From contig CBDEGO010000003.1 of assembly GCA_965237995.1 (NCBI GenBank), positions 248,001 through 312,000 on the forward strand: 64,000 nucleotides of DNA. The letters run 5' to 3'. Position numbers and translations under genes: made by a program. Positions 60,917 through 64,000 of the stretch are shown one piece after another. Under the pieces are notes generated by a model. The model had not been told where the DNA came from, made no database searches, and saw only the letters and a program-made list of their open reading frames with translations. The stretch is from JAAELZ01 sp965237995. Its GTDB lineage: Bacteria > Pseudomonadota > Gammaproteobacteria > Arenicellales > Poriferihabitantaceae. Within the stretch, counting starts at the first letter, position 1; the number at the start of each line of letters is the position of its first letter.

Positions 60917-61141
60917 TTAGGAAGATTCTTTTAGCTCTGATAGCGATGACTCTAACTCTTCTAGTTTTTGCCGTGTTTTTTGTAGTACTTTTTGTTGAAC
61001 ATCAAACTCGGTTCGAGAGACCAAATTCATTTGTTCAAATTGCGATTGAACCATCTCATTGATGTCTGCTTTTATCTCCTCTGACAAGCCTTGAGGAAAC
61101 AAAGAAAAAATTGCCTCAGATAGTTTATTTCGGTTCATCAT
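60917..61141 (-). CDS. ubiK: Ubiquinone biosynthesis accessory factor UbiK
   Basis: A 74-residue protein (YqiC/BMFP family): helical N-half (NKLSEAIFSLFPQGLSEEI), then a C-terminal coiled coil (RTEFDVQQKVLQKTRQKLEELE) that trimerises. It helps the aerobic ubiquinone synthesis complex with UbiJ. It starts six bases after the surA stop and lies before comM. Met1 or Met2 could be the start. Confidence 0.9.
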   Translation of the reverse strand: MMNRNKLSEAIFSLFPQGLSEEIKADINEMVQSQFEQMNLVSRTEFDVQQKVLQKTRQKLEELESSLSELKESS

Positions 61142-61147
61142 ACAATG

Positions 61148-62422
61148 CTAATTAACCAACTCAACAACCGCTACCGAGCGTAGGTCATTGAGTAAATCAT
61201 CCAATTCAGCATTAATCTTTTCCGCAAATATTAATTGCCTTGCTTTAGCTTCAACCGGACTTTCCTTAAGTTGAGACGTTCTTTTTTGCAATACTTCAAT
61301 TAAATGCACACCAAAGCGGCTTTGTACCGCTTGGCTGATGGTATTTAGCGGCAATTGAGTTACTGCGTTAGCAAACCCCGGCACTAAGGTTTCCAGCCGC
61401 ACCCAGCCAAGAGCGCCTCCATTAACCGCTGACCCTTTATCATCAGATTCCTGTCTGGCAATTTCAGCAAAGTCTCCCGACGCAAGAATTTGAGTACGAA
61501 TGCGATTGATATCAGAAACTGCCGCACTTGGGTCTTGCCCTGACTCCACCCTTTTTAGTATATGCCGAATGCTATATTCAGCGACGGATAGATTATCACC
61601 GCGCTTTTTCGACAACTTTAAAATATGCAAACCGTTAGCACTTTCTAGCACTGGTGATATTTCGTTTTCTTCAAGACTATCTAAGGCCCAAACAAATAAT
61701 TCAGGTAACTCGCTGGTCGTTTTCCAGCCAAGATAACCATCCTTAGCACTAGACGAAATAAGCTCGCTTTGACTTATCACCTCCTCAAATGATGCACCCT
61801 GCAATAAACTAACACGAGCTTGTTTAGCCACTGCCAATGCAGCTGCCCGCTCCAACTTGTCATCATTGTCTTTAACGGCGACCGCCATGTGGTGCAGCTC
61901 ATATTCCGACTGTATTTGCGCTTTTAATTCTGGCTTATTATTGATGTACTCCCGCACTTCAGTATCAGACACACTAATTCGTGAAGACAGCGGTTGACTC
62001 ACTACGTTTTGAATTAACAATCGGTTACGTAATGAAGCTTGGAATACATCAACATCAATGCCATCCTTACGTAAATTCTCAATCAGCTTTGCAGGCGATA
62101 GACGGTTTTGCGACGCTAATGAAGACACCGCTGATTGAAGCTGTTGCGGCGTCACTTGCTGTGTGGGTGCTATCTGTCCAATATGACTAAGCAACAAAGC
62201 ATCGTTCACGATGGCTTCTGTGACTGGGTCATCTAATTGTGGGCGCGTACTCCCAGACACGCCATTGAGGCCTTGCAAGCGCGCTAATGAGGTAAATTCA
62301 TTGGCAGTGATAGCCTGATCATTAACGATAAGAACGACTTCATCGATGTCTTGCGCGATGACCGCTACCGCACTAAATAGGGCAGCAATCACTATCAAGC
62401 CATAGCAAACACTATTTTTCAT
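61148..62422 (-). CDS. surA: Periplasmic peptidyl-prolyl isomerase and chaperone SurA
   Basis: A 424-residue SurA. Signal peptide (1-23, ending VIAQ), N-terminal chaperone domain with VVLIVNDQAITANEF, two parvulin domains (about 170-270, containing DGYLGWKTTSELPELF; about 280-380, containing NGGALGWVRLETLVPGF and FGVHLIEVLQKR), and a C-terminal helix. It chaperones outer-membrane proteins, LptD among them. The operon order lptD-surA is conserved. The gap to lptD is 43 bases. Confidence 0.95.
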   Translation of the reverse strand: MKNSVCYGLIVIAALFSAVAVIAQDIDEVVLIVNDQAITANEFTSLARLQGLNGVSGSTRPQLDDPVTEAIVNDALLLSHIGQIAPTQQVTPQQLQSAVSSLASQNRLSPAKLIENLRKDGIDVDVFQASLRNRLLIQNVVSQPLSSRISVSDTEVREYINNKPELKAQIQSEYELHHMAVAVKDNDDKLERAAALAVAKQARVSLLQGASFEEVISQSELISSSAKDGYLGWKTTSELPELFVWALDSLEENEISPVLESANGLHILKLSKKRGDNLSVAEYSIRHILKRVESGQDPSAAVSDINRIRTQILASGDFAEIARQESDDKGSAVNGGALGWVRLETLVPGFANAVTQLPLNTISQAVQSRFGVHLIEVLQKRTSQLKESPVEAKARQLIFAEKINAELDDLLNDLRSVAVVELVN

Positions 62423-62465
62423 TAACGTAAACCAGCTTAAATACAGCGATATAGCGGGTTAGATA

Positions 62466-64000
62466 TTATTGCCCTGTTGTTTGAATCGAGCCTAAGCCAT
62501 CAAGTTCAAAGGTCGCTAAGATCGAATCTCTATACTCTCCATTACCTTGGTATAGTCGATTAGCCGTTAAGCCAATCGCCCAACAACAACTATCATACAC
62601 AAGCTTAAACGATGACGAGCGAGATTCAGAGTCTTCTAGAGAGTAGCGCTGTTCATACCCCAATTGAAGGTGCGGTGATAGCGGCCAATCAAGACCGATG
62701 CGCACATCTTCGGCAGTGTCCTTCGTTAGGAAGTAATCGATAGAAACCTCACGTCTTGGCCCATTTTCGTACTCTAGCCCTAGATTAAAATTTTGGGCCT
62801 CGCCTTCAGATGGGTCATACCGCAAAAAACTGGTTATATTGAAATTTTCAGCCAGTGTCGCATTAACTTCAGCGAAAATATCAGACTTAGATTCAGTCAG
62901 ACTTGAGTCGTTATCATTGTTACTTAGACTTATGGTGCGGTCGTCTAGATAATAGAGTTGACCAATACTCGCACGCACCTTTTCTTCGCCTGATTCATCA
63001 TCAATGATACGAGTAGTTACGCCCACAGCGATGTGATTGTCATCACCAATACGGTCACCACCGAAAAAGCGATCATCACGGAATAAATAATTAAAACTAC
63101 TAATAGATCCAGCACCCGTGTCAAAATTAGGGAACGCACTTTGGTTTTCATCGCCGACATTCACGTACATTATCCGTGGCTCAAGCGTGTGTAGGTAATC
63201 TGTCCCAGCATAATTTACGTCACGCTCAAAGAACAAGCCAGAATCAATAACCACTTTAGGCACAGTAACTGATGGGCTATCTTCGCCAGTACTATTTTCT
63301 AAGCTATAACTTAAATGCTTAACAGACAACTTCGGCTTAACAAAGCCGTAAATAGGCTCATAAGGCATTGAGATATAGGGTTCCACATTGAGTCTTGAAC
63401 CTGCTATTCGCGTAGCATCGTCGTGGTCAAATTGCACTAACTCGGAGTTCAGTCCAAGCTCGAAAACACTGGCTTCCCAAGGTAGTACTTCAAAACCAAT
63501 CTGTGGAAGTCGATCATAGGGCTTAGACGAGGCAAACGCGTCATTGACGGTCTGATATTTAGACGCCAGTATGCTAGCTTGTATTCTATCATTACTATAA
63601 TTAACTCGCCCATTTTGAGCCAAATGCGTAACGCTAGTAATTTCTATATCATTACGAAAATCGTTCAAATATTCGTTATCTGAAACATCTTGTAAATCAA
63701 TTACACTACTCCAGCCATTAGAATAATTTTGCTGGTAATCTAATCCAATGGCATAGCGGTCTTCACCATTGAAGGCATCATCGCCTGGCAAGTATTCACC
63801 TTTAAGTATGCCGCTGCCGTTTTCATTCATATGACGAAATTCACCATATAATTGCAGACCACGTTCTGTCATGTAGGTACCACGCAAAGTGGCATCGTAA
63901 TTAGGCGCAAGATTAAAATAGTAAGGAATACTCAGTATCTCACCAGAATCGTCATCAGATCCGACACTAGGCACTAAAACACCCGATTTACGTTCGTCGT
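62466..64000 (-). CDS. lptD: LPS-assembly outer-membrane protein LptD, 3' part
   Basis: The C-terminal 511 or so codons of LptD; the frame is open to the window edge (it begins DERKSGVLVPSVGSDDDSGE there). It holds most of the beta-barrel: IPYYFNLAPNYDATLRGTYM, VDSGLFFERDVNYAG, LHTLEPRIMYVNVGDE, GDDNHIAVGVTTRIID, and a final strand region with CCWAIGLTANRLYQG. The adjacent Cys pair near the end is the conserved one that forms the inter-domain disulfides in LptD. It inserts LPS into the outer membrane with LptE. surA follows in the same operon. Confidence 0.96.
   Translation of the reverse strand, partial: DERKSGVLVPSVGSDDDSGEILSIPYYFNLAPNYDATLRGTYMTERGLQLYGEFRHMNENGSGILKGEYLPGDDAFNGEDRYAIGLDYQQNYSNGWSSVIDLQDVSDNEYLNDFRNDIEITSVTHLAQNGRVNYSNDRIQASILASKYQTVNDAFASSKPYDRLPQIGFEVLPWEASVFELGLNSELVQFDHDDATRIAGSRLNVEPYISMPYEPIYGFVKPKLSVKHLSYSLENSTGEDSPSVTVPKVVIDSGLFFERDVNYAGTDYLHTLEPRIMYVNVGDENQSAFPNFDTGAGSISSFNYLFRDDRFFGGDRIGDDNHIAVGVTTRIIDDESGEEKVRASIGQLYYLDDRTISLSNNDNDSSLTESKSDIFAEVNATLAENFNITSFLRYDPSEGEAQNFNLGLEYENGPRREVSIDYFLTKDTAEDVRIGLDWPLSPHLQLGYEQRYSLEDSESRSSSFKLVYDSCCWAIGLTANRLYQGNGEYRDSILATFELDGLGSIQTTGQ

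Overview
The window looks like a piece of chromosome from a free-living marine gammaproteobacterium. The evidence is the housekeeping set (lptD-surA-ubiK-comM, rplU-rpmA-obgE-proB, aceE-aceF-lpd, a UUG-started rpsT), moderate GC, and marine-type traits: a DMSP demethylase-type GcvT protein, betaine uptake, a chitin-active LPMO, and a giant secreted repeat protein. No rRNA or tRNA gene, prophage, CRISPR array or intact IS was seen. The exact genus cannot be read from this; an Arenicella/Granulosicoccus-like lineage is only a guess.

Layout. 1-1303: 5' part of a glycerol-type ABC binding protein gene with a structured, TTCG-rich upstream region. 1373-6233: an amino-acid/polyamine block, with a PLP decarboxylase divergent from a tight operon lrp-csaA-phzF-class IV aminotransferase-guanidinobutyrase. 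6247-8958: SDR, FAH-family hydrolase and DmdA-like protein. 8981-14821: membrane sulfatase-fold enzyme, TupBC-type ABC pair without its binding protein, and a modular exported protein. 15079-21710: pyruvate dehydrogenase operon plus a YbfF-type esterase. 21947-25574: betaine-type ABC transporter with an internal terminator. 25667-31779: argC, rpsT, rplU-rpmA-obgE-proB, and an ArsR-methyltransferase fusion. 31840-35109: frameshifted NmrA-like gene and chromate resistance genes. 35410-42188: TPP-riboswitch-controlled thiamine operon thiD-O-S-G-E-Y-tenA-Z-X, combining thiazole synthesis with pyrimidine salvage. 42323-56094: a probable three-gene secreted system. 56095-58169: IS relic and LPMO. 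58419-64000: a hypothetical gene and the comM-ubiK-surA-lptD block.

The most unusual locus is 42323-56094 (minus strand): a 3871-residue exported protein, then a 170-residue Thr-rich protein with a twin-arginine-like signal, then a subtilisin-family protease. The giant protein has about eight 168-residue DUF11-type repeats, each with a calcium-loop-like motif and two cysteines. These were expanded by duplication of a three-repeat block. It then has a second, internal signal-peptide-like segment and a C-terminal gingipain-like C25 peptidase domain with an apparently intact His/Cys pair. It reads as two exported proteins fused into one, with a possible partner protease in the same transcription unit. 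That is the best candidate here for an undescribed system; its function is inference.
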